A stretch of DNA of 64,000 nucleotides. Origin: DATLGB01 sp038258425. GTDB lineage: Bacteria; Actinomycetota; Thermoleophilia; Solirubrobacterales; Solirubrobacteraceae. Both the position numbers and the translations under genes were made by a program. Positions 51,713-59,122 of this stretch are shown one piece after another. The stretch lies in the NCBI GenBank assembly GCA_038258425.1, contig JBBSPV010000011.1, positions 25,327-89,326 on the forward strand. Reading direction: 5' to 3'. Position 1 is the stretch's first letter, and the number at the start of each line of letters is the position of its first letter. The notes beneath the pieces are model-generated. The model ran no database searches. It had not been told where the DNA came from and saw only the letters and a program-made list of their open reading frames with translations.

Positions 51713-52751
51713 CTGCGGCGGCCGGTTGTAGCTTCATCTGAAGGTCTTTGAAGCGAGCTTGCGACCCATTGAGGTAATCGGGATCGATGTCAACGGAGAA
51801 CCACCGTCTGCCATGCTTCTCGGCGACGGCGCCCGTCATGTTGGATCCGGCGAAGGGGTCGAGCACCAGGTCGCCGGGATCGGTGAGGAATTCTATGAAG
51901 AATTCTGGAAGCTCGGCAGGGAAGCGGGCGGGATGCGGCCGCAGGCGCTTCGCCTTGCAGGCGTCGAGGTACTGACGGTCGTTGCCCGTGTTCGGGATCG
52001 TGAGCATGTTGGATGGAATGGCGCCGCCGCGATCCTCCGTGAAGCCCTCGCTGACAACGTGACCCGAGGGCCGAGCGCCTCGGTTGTACTTCTTCGTCGC
52101 AATGAGCTTCTTCATCGACTCGGTGTACTCGCGCAAGACCCTCCGGTTATCCGCCTTCGCGGTCGGCCCCTTAGCCAGCCACCACACGTAATTGACGGCG
52201 TCCTTCGCGCGCTTGCGCTCCACGGTGACCCACTGTGCCGGGCTCGGCAGGCGCGCCGGGTTGTACCAGTAGAAGTCCTGCGCGAGGACGAAAGGGCGAT
52301 TCGGGCGTCTGCAAAGACTCACCAGGAGCTCGAACTGATAGATGCTTTTTACGGGATGGCCGGGCTCCCAGGCGCCTCCGAGGTCGATCACGAGGCTGCC
52401 CGTCGGCTTAAGGACCCTCCAGAACTCATCGGCGAATGGCAGGAACCAGTCGACGTACGATTCCTGGCTCTCATTTCCGTACTCCTTCGGCCGCTGTAAT
52501 GCGAAGGGCGGTGACGTCATGATCAAGTCGACCGATTCGTCGGGGACCTGATCTTCTAGAGCCTCGATGGAATCACCGACCCACGCTTGGCCGCCCGGCG
52601 TCTGGTAGAGCGGCGTCGGATCGTCGGCGAAGTCCAGAGGCGGCACGCGCGGATCGTAGGCGTCCGGCAGGACGACGAAACTTTCGCCGTCGATAACCCC
52701 CGCTGGATCCAGGGTTTCGCTGACGGGCGGGATCAGCAAGTTATGAGCCAT
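51702..52751 (-). CDS. DNA methyltransferase, beta class (N4-cytosine or N6-adenine)
   Basis: The ATG at 52751 gives 349 residues. Catalytic motif IV is TSPPF (residues 79-83) and motif I DPFAGSNMTG lies far downstream (298-307), so the order IV-target domain-I defines the beta class. TSPP-F/Y is the usual form of N4-cytosine methylases, but adenine methylation cannot be excluded. The target domain (about 110-280) gives specificity. It would mark host DNA. It shares an operon with the GHKL ATPase; no classical restriction gene follows. Confidence 0.88.
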   Translation of the reverse strand: MAHNLLIPPVSETLDPAGVIDGESFVVLPDAYDPRVPPLDFADDPTPLYQTPGGQAWVGDSIEALEDQVPDESVDLIMTSPPFALQRPKEYGNESQESYVDWFLPFADEFWRVLKPTGSLVIDLGGAWEPGHPVKSIYQFELLVSLCRRPNRPFVLAQDFYWYNPARLPSPAQWVTVERKRAKDAVNYVWWLAKGPTAKADNRRVLREYTESMKKLIATKKYNRGARPSGHVVSEGFTEDRGGAIPSNMLTIPNTGNDRQYLDACKAKRLRPHPARFPAELPEFFIEFLTDPGDLVLDPFAGSNMTGAVAEKHGRRWFSVDIDPDYLNGSQARFKDLQMKLQPAAADVG

Positions 52752-53269
52752 TCTCGATGCGCATTGCGGCGGGCGATTGGTACGGGCAGGTGGTCATCGA
52801 GTGTCGCGTAAGCTTGTGCGGGTCGGCTCCGAGCACCGGAGGTCAAGGTGCGGCGGCGCCAGCCCGGCGTGCTCTCCGTCCGAGCTGCTTACCTCTACTA
52901 GGGCCCGAGTGCCAGAAGTTCTCCCCCTGAAGATCGTCTGACTTCGTGACTTGATGAGTGGGCTCGCCGCGTAGACCGCCGGGGGTCCGTCAGCCGTGAC
53001 CCTTCGTCGTTCGGCTCTGGCACCGAACGCTCAAATGGCGCCCTGGCGGGCGGCCACGTTCGTGTGCCGCCCCACCAGGTCATCGGCGACCCGGAGCCCA
53101 GACACCTGGATCGTCAAGCCGGTCGTTGCGACCTGGCAGTGGTAGCGCGAGCCCGAGACTCAATCCGGCATCGCGCGGACCTAAGACGTACATGGACCGA
53201 CCTCGCGACCATGCGGGTCCCCGAGCGCCAATTCTGCGCCGAAGCGCCGACGCGCGCCGTCAGAGAGTT

Positions 53270-53569
53270 GTGGACGACACATTACCGGACCTCAACGACG
53301 TCCCGACTCTGACCACGCAAGAGGTCGCGGCGTCGACTGGGCTGAGCTATCACGCCGTGTTACGTGCGGTGCACCGAGGCGAGGTCGTCGCCTACAAGCT
53401 CTGTGGCCGCGTGCGATTCCGCAAGGCCGACGTGCTCGACTGGGTCGAGCGCAGCCGCGTCGAGCTCGAGGAAGAATGGGAGCAGCCGAAGCGGTCAGCG
53501 ACGGCGCCACCGCCGGCTCCCGGCTCACGCGAGGCGCTGCGCGCCCTCGTGCGCCGCCTCGGCGCCTAA
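53270..53569 (+). CDS. Excisionase-like helix-turn-helix protein
   Basis: The start GTG 53270 is the most likely; 99 residues. LTTQEVAASTGLSYHAVLRA with HRGEVVAYKLCGRVRFRKAD, then VLDWV, is a MerR/excisionase HTH of the PF12728 type. A charged tail follows. It lies 7 bases before the integrase ATG. It probably bends att DNA or controls integrase. The 518 bases upstream (52752-53269) hold only the divergent methylase promoter and no gene. Confidence 0.85.
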   Translation: MDDTLPDLNDVPTLTTQEVAASTGLSYHAVLRAVHRGEVVAYKLCGRVRFRKADVLDWVERSRVELEEEWEQPKRSATAPPPAPGSREALRALVRRLGA

Positions 53570-53576
53570 CGGCGGC

Positions 53577-54715
53577 ATGGCGGACGTCCGCAAGCTCGCC
53601 AATGGTCGCTGGGAAGCCCGCGCGCGCAGCGGCGGCCGCGACTCGCGGCGCCTCGCCAGGACGTTCGATCGCAAGGGCGACGCCGAGCGGTGGGCGGTCG
53701 AGATGCGCCGGCGGCAGCGGCTCGGTGAGCTCGTCGAGAGCGACGCCGGGACCCAGCGGCTCGACGAGTTCATCGAGGTCTACTGGGCCATGCACGTCAT
53801 CCCGAACCTCGAGGTCACGACGCGCAACAACTACGCGCACGTCTGGCACAAGCACATCCACCCGTACCTCGGGCACTACCGGCTCAACGAAATCACGCCC
53901 AAGGTCGTCAACCGGTACCGCGCCGAGCTGCTCGCCCGCCGGGTCGGGTCGAACACCGTGCGCCGGGCGTTGGTGGTCCTCCAAGCGATCCTCTCCCTGG
54001 CGATCACCGAGGAGGAGCTGGTCACCAACCCGGTGCAGCGGATCCGCAAGCCCTCGCAATCGCCCCTGCGAGAGCATGTGCCGATTCCCGGTGCTGACGC
54101 TCGAGCGCATGCGCGACGGGCTCGAGCCGCGCGACCAGGCGCTGCTTACCGTCCTCGCCTTCGCCGGACTGCGCCCGCAGGAGGCACTCGCGCTGCGCTT
54201 CGAGGACCTCGGTGAACGGACGATCGCCGTCACGCGCAAGAACGTCAACGGCACGATCCACCCGCACACGAAGACGCGCAACGACCGCTACGTCCGCCTC
54301 CACGACCCGCTCAAAGAGGACCTCGTCGACTGGGCGCGCGCCGCCGGCCGGGCCAGCGGCCCGCTCTTCCCGCGCTTGGACGGCGACCCGATGCGCGAGG
54401 TCGACTACCGCAACTGGCGCCGGCGCCGCTACGAGCCGGCCGCCGAGCACGTCGGGCTCGACGCGTCTCGACCGTACGACCTGCGCGCGACCTGGGTGTC
54501 GCTGCTGATCTTCGAGGGCCACACCGTCGTCGAGGTCGCCCGCCAGGCCGGCCACTCCCCCCGAGGTCTGCCTGCGCCACTACGCCCGGGTCTTCGCCGA
54601 TTACGATCCGGCCCAGCGCGTGCCCGTCGTCGAGCAGATCCGCGCGGCCCGCGAGCGGCTCGCCAAGGAGCGCCTCGAGGGCCGCCAGGAGCCGCTCCCG
54701 GGGTTCGACGGATGA
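53577..54715 (+). pseudogene. Tyrosine integrase, two one-base frameshifts
   Basis: From ATG 53577 the first frame covers the arm-binding and SAM-like core domains (MADVRKLANGRWEARARSGG, then NLEVTTRNNYAHVWHKHIHP). At about 54084-54088 (ATTCCCGGTG) an extra C shifts the frame; the catalytic domain resumes as LTLERMRDGLEPRDQALLTV with FAGLRPQEALALR (Arg), PYDLRATWVS (Tyr at the usual His position). At a six-C run near 54557-54562 a second extra C shifts it to GHSPPEVCLRHYARVFADYD, with the nucleophile Tyr, ending PLPGFDG at 54715. Two deletions restore a protein of about 378 residues. Confidence 0.85.
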
Positions 54716-54732
54716 CCGCAGAACCCGCGGGT

Positions 54733-54753
54733 GTGGACGCTATGTGGACGTTG
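54733..54753 (+). repeat. 21-base end repeat, right copy
   Basis: Identical to 40850-40870, in the same orientation, between the integrase stop and the tRNA. It holds two GTGGACG units 11 bases apart. In the circular form the two copies would flank the att core at about 70 and 120 bases. Confidence 0.7.
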
Positions 54754-54794
54754 CCGCCCACAAACACAAACGACCGCCCTTCCCCTACAACGAG

Positions 54795-54818
54795 AAAACC
54801 CCGCCAGAGCGGGGCTTT
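54795..54818 (-). terminator. Rho-independent terminator of tRNA-Thr
   Basis: CCCCGC-TCTG-GCGGGG followed by TTTT on the minus strand, 12 bases after the tRNA 3' end. It is a strong hairpin with a T-run, so it ends the tRNA transcript. Confidence 0.8.
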
Positions 54819-54825
54819 CGTGAGG

Positions 54826-54867
54826 AGCCGACGAGCGGACTCGAACCGCTGACCCCTTCATTACGAG
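54826..54867 (-). repeat. Right attachment site within tRNA-Thr
   Basis: These 42 bases form the 3' part of the intact tRNA-Thr and are repeated at 40689-40730 with one mismatch. Because the element supplies this 3' part, the tRNA stays functional after integration. Confidence 0.9.
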
Positions 54868-54898
54868 TGAAGTGCTCTACCAGCTGAGCTACGTCGGC
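54826..54898 (-). tRNA. tRNA-Thr(CGT)
   Basis: A full cloverleaf of 73 bases on the minus strand. Acceptor stem GCCGACG pairs with CGTCGGC, discriminator T; D-arm GCTC..GAGC; anticodon stem CTTCA/TGAAG with loop CTCGTAA (anticodon CGT, reading ACG); T-arm AGCGG-TTCGAGT-CCGCT. No CCA is encoded. It is the integration site of the element. Confidence 0.97.
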
Positions 54899-54947
54899 GA
54901 GGCGGCGTCAGGATAGCCGGACGCCCGCCCCGCTCGACGGCTCGGAT

Positions 54948-55577
54948 CTAGCGGCCGGGCTCGCGCTCCTGCCGCTGGCGGTCCTCGTAGCCGCGCTCGT
55001 ACTCGGAGTCCGTGCCGGAGTCCGGACCGCGCTCCGAGTCGCCGGCGCTGGTCGAGGCGGCGGCAGGCCGATCGCCCGCGGTCCGATCCACGTCGCCCCG
55101 GTCGCGATCCACGTCGCCGCGGTCGCGATCCACGTCGCCCCGGTCGCGCCCCACGTCGCCCCGGTCGCGTCCCGCGTCGCCGCGGTCGCGGTCGCCGGCG
55201 TCGCGGTCGTCCTCGTCCCCGCTGCGGGCGCCCGCGTCGTCGCGGTCCGACGCATCTCGCCCCGAGTCGAGCTCGTGGTCGGCGAGGCCCTGGTCGTGCA
55301 GGTCGGCGCGGCCCTGGTTGACCTCGGCCTCCTTGCGGGCCATCTGGGCGTCCTGCTCGGCACGCTCGGCCTTGAGCTTGGCCTCCTGGGCCTGTTGCTC
55401 CTGGACACTGGCCTGCTGCTCCTGCCGCTGGGCGACCTCACGATGATGCGTGGCGGCCTGCTCGCGCTCGCTGTTCAGCCTGCGCTCCTGGCGGCGCTTC
55501 GGCGACAGCAGCAGGGCGGCGATGATCAGGATGATCAGTACGACGACGATGATGGCGATGAGTAGTCCGGTTGACAC
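54948..55577 (-). CDS. Single-span membrane protein with Asp-Arg repeats
   Basis: The start GTG 55577 has GGGAGG upstream; 209 residues. One membrane helix (LLIAIIVVVLIILIIAALLL) is followed by a coiled coil of about 80 residues rich in Gln, Glu and Ala (EREQAATHHREVAQRQEQQA), then five copies of a seven-residue RDRGDVD-like repeat (21-base DNA unit at 55080-55184), and a charged tail. It resembles the DivIVA-like or 'secretion/phosphatidate' charged-tail proteins only in style; no family is recognised. The repeats have nearly equal numbers of acidic and basic residues. Confidence 0.65.
   Translation of the reverse strand: MSTGLLIAIIVVVLIILIIAALLLSPKRRQERRLNSEREQAATHHREVAQRQEQQASVQEQQAQEAKLKAERAEQDAQMARKEAEVNQGRADLHDQGLADHELDSGRDASDRDDAGARSGDEDDRDAGDRDRGDAGRDRGDVGRDRGDVDRDRGDVDRDRGDVDRTAGDRPAAASTSAGDSERGPDSGTDSEYERGYEDRQRQEREPGR
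55080..55184 (+). repeat. Five-copy 21-base tandem repeat inside a gene
   Basis: Units of 21 bases (GTCGCGATCCACGTCGCCNC + G) code for RDRGDVD repeats on the minus strand. Two outer units differ at several positions, the central ones at one or two. It is an expandable coding repeat, not a CRISPR array: there are no spacers. Confidence 0.75.
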
Positions 55578-55663
55578 CGGTGTTCCTCCCTGGTTGGCGG
55601 GCCCTTCCCGCCCCACAGCCTTCCCGGGGGACGGAGCCGCCAACCCCGGGTAGCGTGCGGCGG

Positions 55664-56533
55664 GTGACCGCCTTCGACCTGCAGTGCCACTCGACGTACT
55701 CCGACGGCGCGCTGGAGCCGGCCGCCGTGATGGAGCGCGCCGCCGCCGCCGGCGTCGAGCTCGTCGCGCTGTCCGACCACGACACGGTCGAGGGCGTCGC
55801 CGAGGCCGCCGTGGCCGCGCGCCGCCTCGGCATGGCCCTCTCGCCGGCCGCCGAGATCTCCGCCGTGGCGGGCGAGCACGCCGACCTGCACGTGCTCGGC
55901 TACGAGCTCGAGGTGCAGGACTCGACCCTGCTCGACGCGCTCACCGACTTCCGGGCCGATCGCCAGCAGCGCACGGAGGCGATCGCCGACCGCCTCGAGG
56001 AGCTCGGCTTCGCGGTCGACCGCGGCATCCTGAACGAGCGCCGCGCCCAGGGCCGGCCGATCGGCCGCCCGCACATCGCCGACAGCGTGCTCGCCCATCC
56101 CGACAACGCCGAGCGCCTGGAGCAGGAGGGCATCGCGGACAAGAACGCGTTCTTTCCCGCCTACATCGTCCCCGGCGCCACGGCCTTCGTGCAGCGCACC
56201 CGCCCGACCGTGACCGACGCGATCGAGGTCATCCATGCGGCGGGCGGCGTCGCCGTCTGGGCGCACCCGTTCTGGGACCTCGACGACCCGGACGAGATCC
56301 TCGCGACGATCGAGGGGTTCCGGGCCTCAGGCCTGGACGGCGTCGAGGTCTTCTACCCGAGCCACAGCGCCGAGCAGACCCGGCTGCTCTACGACCACTG
56401 CGTGGGCCACGACCTGCTCACCACGGGCTCGACGGACTTCCACGCCCCCGACCACACTGAGTTCAACGACTTCCTCGGCTTCGACTTGCTGGGGTTGAAA
56501 CCCCATCTCGGGCCGATCGGCGGGCGTTCCTGA
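55664..56533 (+). CDS. PHP-domain phosphoesterase (TrpH/RNase AM-like)
   Basis: The start GTG 55664 gives 289 residues. PHP motifs are QCHSTYSDG (His pair region), LSDHDTVEG, the GRPHIADSVL region, AVWAHPFWD and STDFHAPDHTEF. This layout matches the YciV/TrpH family, some of which are 5'-3' exonucleases on RNA. It is cytosolic and uses two or three metal ions. The gene lies divergently 86 bases from the repeat-protein gene. Confidence 0.9.
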   Translation: MTAFDLQCHSTYSDGALEPAAVMERAAAAGVELVALSDHDTVEGVAEAAVAARRLGMALSPAAEISAVAGEHADLHVLGYELEVQDSTLLDALTDFRADRQQRTEAIADRLEELGFAVDRGILNERRAQGRPIGRPHIADSVLAHPDNAERLEQEGIADKNAFFPAYIVPGATAFVQRTRPTVTDAIEVIHAAGGVAVWAHPFWDLDDPDEILATIEGFRASGLDGVEVFYPSHSAEQTRLLYDHCVGHDLLTTGSTDFHAPDHTEFNDFLGFDLLGLKPHLGPIGGRS

Positions 56534-56599
56534 GGGCACCCCGCCCGGGAAACGAACGCGTCGTTCCTCATCTCACTTAACGCCGACGTGCGCGATCTC

Positions 56600-56622
56600 T
56601 TGCTCGGGTCAAGACCCCATCT
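56600..56622 (+). repeat. Short palindromic repeat, copy 2
   Basis: Same 23 bases as 535-557 apart from one position (GGGTC-AA-GACCC). It lies 66 bases after the PHP gene stop and 6 bases before the fdhD stop codon, between convergent genes. Either a repeated extragenic element or a hairpin terminator. Confidence 0.5.
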
Positions 56623-56628
56623 GCACGG

Positions 56629-57402
56629 TCATCCGCGAATCCGGTCCGCACGCGTGTAGACGTTGACGCGCCCGCGCCGCGCGAAGCCCCCGAGGGTCAG
56701 CCCGCGGTCCTCGGCGAGCCGGACCGCCAGCGAGGTCGGCGCCCCGACCCCGACGAGCACCGGCGCCCCCGCGACCGCCGCCTTCTGCACGAGCTCGAAG
56801 GACAGCCGGCCGGACACGCACAGCACCCACCGGTGCAGCGGCACGTGACCGTCGAGCAGCGCGCGGCCCACGACCTTGTCCATCGCGTTGTGGCGCCCGA
56901 CGTCCTCGCGCACGCACTCGAGCTCGCCCGCCGCGCTGAACAGCCCCGTCGCGTGCAGGCCGCCCGTGCGCTGAAAGCCCGGCTGGCGCAGGCGGTCGGG
57001 CAGGCCGGCGAGCAGCGCGCGCTCGACCCGCGGGCCGTCCGGCAGGGGCTCGGCGTGGACGGCGACCTCCTCCAGCGCCCCCTTGCCGCACACCCCGCAC
57101 GAGGACGTCGTGTAGAAGGAGCGCAGCCCCGGGTCGCGCAGCAGCGGACCGGCGATCTCGACGACGTTGGCGGCCAGGTCGGCGGTCGGGCCGGCGGGCA
57201 CGGCGGCGTCGATCAGCCCCTCGCCGCGCAGGAAGCCGAGGGCGAGCTCCTCGTCGTGGCCGGGCGTGCGCATGGTGACGGCGAGCGCGCGGCCGTCGAC
57301 GCGGATCTCGAGCGGCTCCTCGACGGCGACCTCGTCGTCGATGCCCTCCCCGCGGACGCTCGCCACCGCGCCGAGGACGCGCACCTCGGTCGGGACACTC
57401 AC
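56629..57402 (-). CDS. fdhD: Formate dehydrogenase accessory sulfurtransferase
   Basis: This 257-residue protein has the FdhD loop SSCGVCGKGALEE (two conserved Cys), RTGGLHATGLFSAAGELECV and GRHNAMDKVVGRALLDG. FdhD transfers sulfur to the molybdenum cofactor of formate dehydrogenase. The target enzyme is not in the window. It overlaps the upstream holB stop by four bases (ATGA). Confidence 0.95.
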   Translation of the reverse strand: MSVPTEVRVLGAVASVRGEGIDDEVAVEEPLEIRVDGRALAVTMRTPGHDEELALGFLRGEGLIDAAVPAGPTADLAANVVEIAGPLLRDPGLRSFYTTSSCGVCGKGALEEVAVHAEPLPDGPRVERALLAGLPDRLRQPGFQRTGGLHATGLFSAAGELECVREDVGRHNAMDKVVGRALLDGHVPLHRWVLCVSGRLSFELVQKAAVAGAPVLVGVGAPTSLAVRLAEDRGLTLGGFARRGRVNVYTRADRIRG

Positions 57403-58511
57403 GCCAGCCGCCGCTCCAGCCGGTACGCGAGCGCCTCGAGCGCGAGCTCCTCCGAGACGTTGAGCGCGAGCCGCGCACGGGTCTCCTCGACGAGCTCGAC
57501 CCCGTCACGCAGCGCGGCCGCCGGGCGGCCGCGCGCGTCGGCGGCGAGCGCGTCGGCGCGGTCGGCGTTGTGCGCGAGGTCGGGCGCCCCGGCCGCGACG
57601 CAGGCCAGGTCGCGCAGCCACAGCCCGGCGAGCTGCAGCGCGTGGTCGATCCCGCGGGTGCGCACGCGCCGCTCGGCGCGCCGGATGCGCTCCTCGTACT
57701 CCGTCGTCTTGCGCCGCCGGTCCTTCTTGGGCAGCACCTCGAGCTCCGCGTCGCGCGCGAGCTCGAGCTCGCCGCGGACCGCCGCCGCCTGCTCGCCGCC
57801 GGCGGCCAGCAGCGCGCGCCACGGCTTCACCCGGCCGGCCTCGCCCTGCAGCGGGGCGCGGGCGAGCGCCTCGCCCGACGCCCGCAGCAGCTCCCCCGCG
57901 GGCGAGGCGAGCAGCCGCGCGCGGTCGGCGTCACCGAGCGCGAGCCGCGCGCAGGCCAGTGCGGTGTCCGCCGCGACTCCCTCGGCCGCGAGCGCCTCGG
58001 CCAGCACGGCCGGCGCCGGCGCGTCGAAGCGCACGGCCTGGCAGCGCGAGGCGATCGTCGGCAGCACCTGCCCCGGGCGGTCCGTGAGCAGCAGCAGGAC
58101 GACGTATTCCGGCGGCTCCTCGAGCGTCTTGAGCAGCGTGTTGGCCGCCTCGTCGTTCATCGTGTCGACGCGCTCGAGCACGAAGACACGGCGGTCCGCC
58201 TCGAACGGGGTGTGCGTCGCCGCGGCCACCACCGCCTCGCTGACGTCGGCGCGCAGCATCTCGTGCGCGCCGCTCGGGGCGACCCAGGTCAGGTCGGGGT
58301 GGGCGCCCGACTGGACGCGGGCGCGCGCGGACTCCGGGTCGCGGGCGTCCTGCGCGAGCAGCTCGGCCGCGAAGGCCCGCGCCGCGGCCCGCTTGCCGGT
58401 CCCCGCGGGCCCGGTGAGCAGGTAGGCGTGGCTCGGTCCCGAGACCAGCGCCGCGCCGAGCACCGCGGCGGCGTGCGGATGGGCGTCCAGCGCGAGCGGC
58501 ACGCCGAGCAC
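57399..58511 (-). CDS. holB: DNA polymerase III delta' subunit
   Basis: The start is GTG 58511; 370 residues. AAA+ features: Walker A GPAGTGKRAAA (about residues 34-44), sensor 1 region LLLTDRPGQVLPTIASRCQ, and EEPPEYVVLLL. The Zn-binding cysteines of the classical module are absent, as in many actinobacteria. HolB is part of the clamp loader. It lies head to head with tmk, with only 17 bases between the starts; the tmk-holB association is common. Confidence 0.92.
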   Translation of the reverse strand: MLGVPLALDAHPHAAAVLGAALVSGPSHAYLLTGPAGTGKRAAARAFAAELLAQDARDPESARARVQSGAHPDLTWVAPSGAHEMLRADVSEAVVAAATHTPFEADRRVFVLERVDTMNDEAANTLLKTLEEPPEYVVLLLLTDRPGQVLPTIASRCQAVRFDAPAPAVLAEALAAEGVAADTALACARLALGDADRARLLASPAGELLRASGEALARAPLQGEAGRVKPWRALLAAGGEQAAAVRGELELARDAELEVLPKKDRRRKTTEYEERIRRAERRVRTRGIDHALQLAGLWLRDLACVAAGAPDLAHNADRADALAADARGRPAAALRDGVELVEETRARLALNVSEELALEALAYRLERRLA

Positions 58512-58528
58512 CTTACGCTCCGGCGCGC

Positions 58529-59122
58529 ATGCTGATCACGGTCGAGGGCATCGACGGCGCGGGCAAGACGACGCTCGTGCGCGGGCTCGCCGAGCGGCTG
58601 CCCGGACCGCTGACCACCCTGCGCGAGCCGGGCGGGGTCGAGCTCGGCGAGCGGGTGCGCGCGCTCGTGCTCGGCGACCCCGACCTGCGGGTGGATCCGC
58701 GGGCCGAGGCGCTGCTCTACGCCGCCTCGCGGGCGCAGATGGTCGCGGAGGCCGTCCGGCCGCGCCTGGAGGCCGGGGAGACCGTGGTGCTCGACCGCTT
58801 CGTCGACTCCTCGCTCGCCTACCAGGGCGGGGCGCGCGGGCTCGGGGTGGACGCCGTCCGCGCGGTCAACGCGTTCGCCACCGGCGGCCTCGTGCCCGAC
58901 CGGACGCTCTTGTTGCGGCTCGATCCGGCCGCGCGCCTGACGCGCCTCGCCGGGCGCGGCGACGGCGCCGACCGGCTCGAGCGCGAGGCCGAGCCGTTCT
59001 GGGTCGCCGTCGCCGCCGCCTACGACGCGCTCGCGGCCGCGGAGCCCCGGCGCGTGCGCGTGCTCGACGCGACCCTGCCGCCGGCGGCGCTGCTGGAGGC
59101 CGCGCTTCAGGCGCTCGAGTAG
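58529..59122 (+). CDS. tmk: Thymidylate kinase
   Basis: This 197-residue kinase has P-loop EGIDGAGKTTLVRGL (residues 6-20), TLREPGGVELGERVR, LDRFVDSSLAYQGGARGLG (DR[FY] and the Q..GR region) and LID-like AGRGDGADRLE. It phosphorylates dTMP. It overlaps the convergent galE stop by 16 bases. Confidence 0.95.
   Translation: MLITVEGIDGAGKTTLVRGLAERLPGPLTTLREPGGVELGERVRALVLGDPDLRVDPRAEALLYAASRAQMVAEAVRPRLEAGETVVLDRFVDSSLAYQGGARGLGVDAVRAVNAFATGGLVPDRTLLLRLDPAARLTRLAGRGDGADRLEREAEPFWVAVAAAYDALAAAEPRRVRVLDATLPPAALLEAALQALE

Larger units (their letters stand above)
40689..54867. mobile_element. 14.2 kb integrative element in tRNA-Thr(CGT)
   Basis: The segment is bounded by 42-base direct repeats (att sites) at 40689-40730 and 54826-54867, the second being part of an intact tRNA-Thr. 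A tyrosine integrase gene and an HTH excisionase-like gene lie at the right end beside the tRNA, the normal layout. The cargo has visibly lower GC than the flanks and no housekeeping genes. It includes a restriction/defence-like set and a metallo-beta-lactamase pair. No plasmid transfer or phage structural genes are seen, so it is a small integrative island, perhaps mobilised by a helper. Confidence 0.9.

Noticed and set aside
53292..54281. 329-codon minus-strand frame
   Set aside because: It lies opposite the excisionase-like and integrase genes and has the Val/Asp/Arg shadow composition of antisense DNA.
55080..55184. Possible CRISPR array
   Set aside because: The repeats are contiguous, 21 bases, in frame with a coding repeat, and have no spacers.
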